DNA of 21,951 nt, from assembly GCA_002348345.1 (NCBI GenBank), contig DEAY01000406.1:1-21951 (forward strand). Direction: 5' to 3'. The translations under genes and the position numbers were made by a program. The notes below the pieces were generated by a model. That model saw only the letters and a program-made list of their open reading frames with translations, searched no databases and had not been told where the DNA came from. This document shows positions 21,800 through 21,951 of this stretch, piece after piece. Within the stretch, counting starts at the first letter, position 1. The number at the start of each line of letters is the position of its first letter. The stretch is from Verrucomicrobia bacterium UBA2970. GTDB lineage: Bacteria > Verrucomicrobiota > Verrucomicrobiia > Limisphaerales > AAA164-E04.

Positions 21800-21951
21800 G
21801 TGACCGCCGCAGAATCCCGTCTCCTCGCCAGCCGTGAGTCGATCCATTCCGACCTGGAAAGGATCGCCTCTGAAGTCAGAACTCAGATCGCCAATCCAGA
21901 AGACCTCCTGATCGTCGGAATTCACAGCAAAGGGGTGTGGATCGCCGAGTA
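21800..21951 (+). CDS. pyrR: PyrR, pyrimidine regulator/uracil phosphoribosyltransferase (5' part)
   Basis: Only the first 50 codons are in the window. The translation (VTAAESRLLASRESIHSDL, then a helix ending EVRTQIANPEDL, LLIVGIHSKGVWIAE) matches the N-terminus of PyrR, where a helix is followed by the strand-turn VGIxxRGxxLAE. In other bacteria PyrR binds pyr mRNA to attenuate transcription in response to UMP and also has uracil phosphoribosyltransferase activity. The PRPP-binding loop lies beyond the edge. The start is GTG 21800; TTG 21779 is the only other in-frame option before a TAG at 21764. There is no Shine-Dalgarno. If pyrR heads a pyr operon, pyrB would be expected just outside the window. 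Confidence 0.75.
   Translation, partial: MTAAESRLLASRESIHSDLERIASEVRTQIANPEDLLIVGIHSKGVWIAE

Overview
The window looks like chromosomal DNA of a free-living Gram-negative bacterium, most likely a member of the Verrucomicrobiota. The lineage call is an inference. It rests on a Minf_1886-family protein (named after a Methylacidiphilum infernorum locus), a TIGR03790-family protein, moderately high GC, weak use of Shine-Dalgarno sequences on the + strand, and a non-luminous LuxC/LuxE-like pair. No rRNA, tRNA, CRISPR array, insertion sequence or prophage gene was seen, and coding density is very high.

Layout. (1) 131-2240: a secreted di-heme cytochrome c peroxidase (minus strand, with a hairpin terminator) is divergent from an OxyR-type LysR regulator. 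The 103-bp gap between them carries a tandem site matching 15 of 16 core bases of the E. coli OxyR box with exact spacing. (2) 2237-9000: a six-gene minus-strand run, in transcription order a metallo-beta-lactamase-fold hydrolase, a TIGR03790 protein with a TPR-like tail, a LuxE-like acyl-protein synthetase, an MFS exporter, a LuxC-like acyl-CoA reductase, and queD. The last four are separated by 3 bp, -11 bp and -4 bp. A 30-bp sequence occurs both in the gap before luxE-like and inside the TIGR03790 gene (28/30 identical). (3) 9115-10824: recN, divergent from the hydrolase and running 41 bp into the convergent M16 peptidase gene. (4) 10784-14015: a minus-strand group of a tiny predicted membrane peptide, Minf_1886 and a fused two-half M16 peptidase. 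(5) 14164-15849: an isolated L-ribulokinase gene. (6) 15846-18582: a minus-strand group of trpA, a mannose-1-phosphate guanylyltransferase (start codon overlapping the trpA stop) and a membrane-anchored TPR protein. (7) 18830-21951: plus-strand dapB, folK, mrp with a good promoter and terminator, a 72-aa conserved-looking small protein, and the beginning of pyrR, which is cut by the window edge.

How the genes work together. The peroxidase/OxyR pair is a self-contained peroxide response unit. The LuxE-like/MFS/LuxC-like block is a candidate for an undescribed fatty-acyl activation, reduction and export cassette without luciferase genes. Most of the rest is housekeeping: queuosine, DNA repair, tryptophan, GDP-mannose, lysine/peptidoglycan, folate, Fe-S assembly and pyrimidine control. 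All three tail-to-tail gene junctions overlap, so no intergenic terminator can lie between them.
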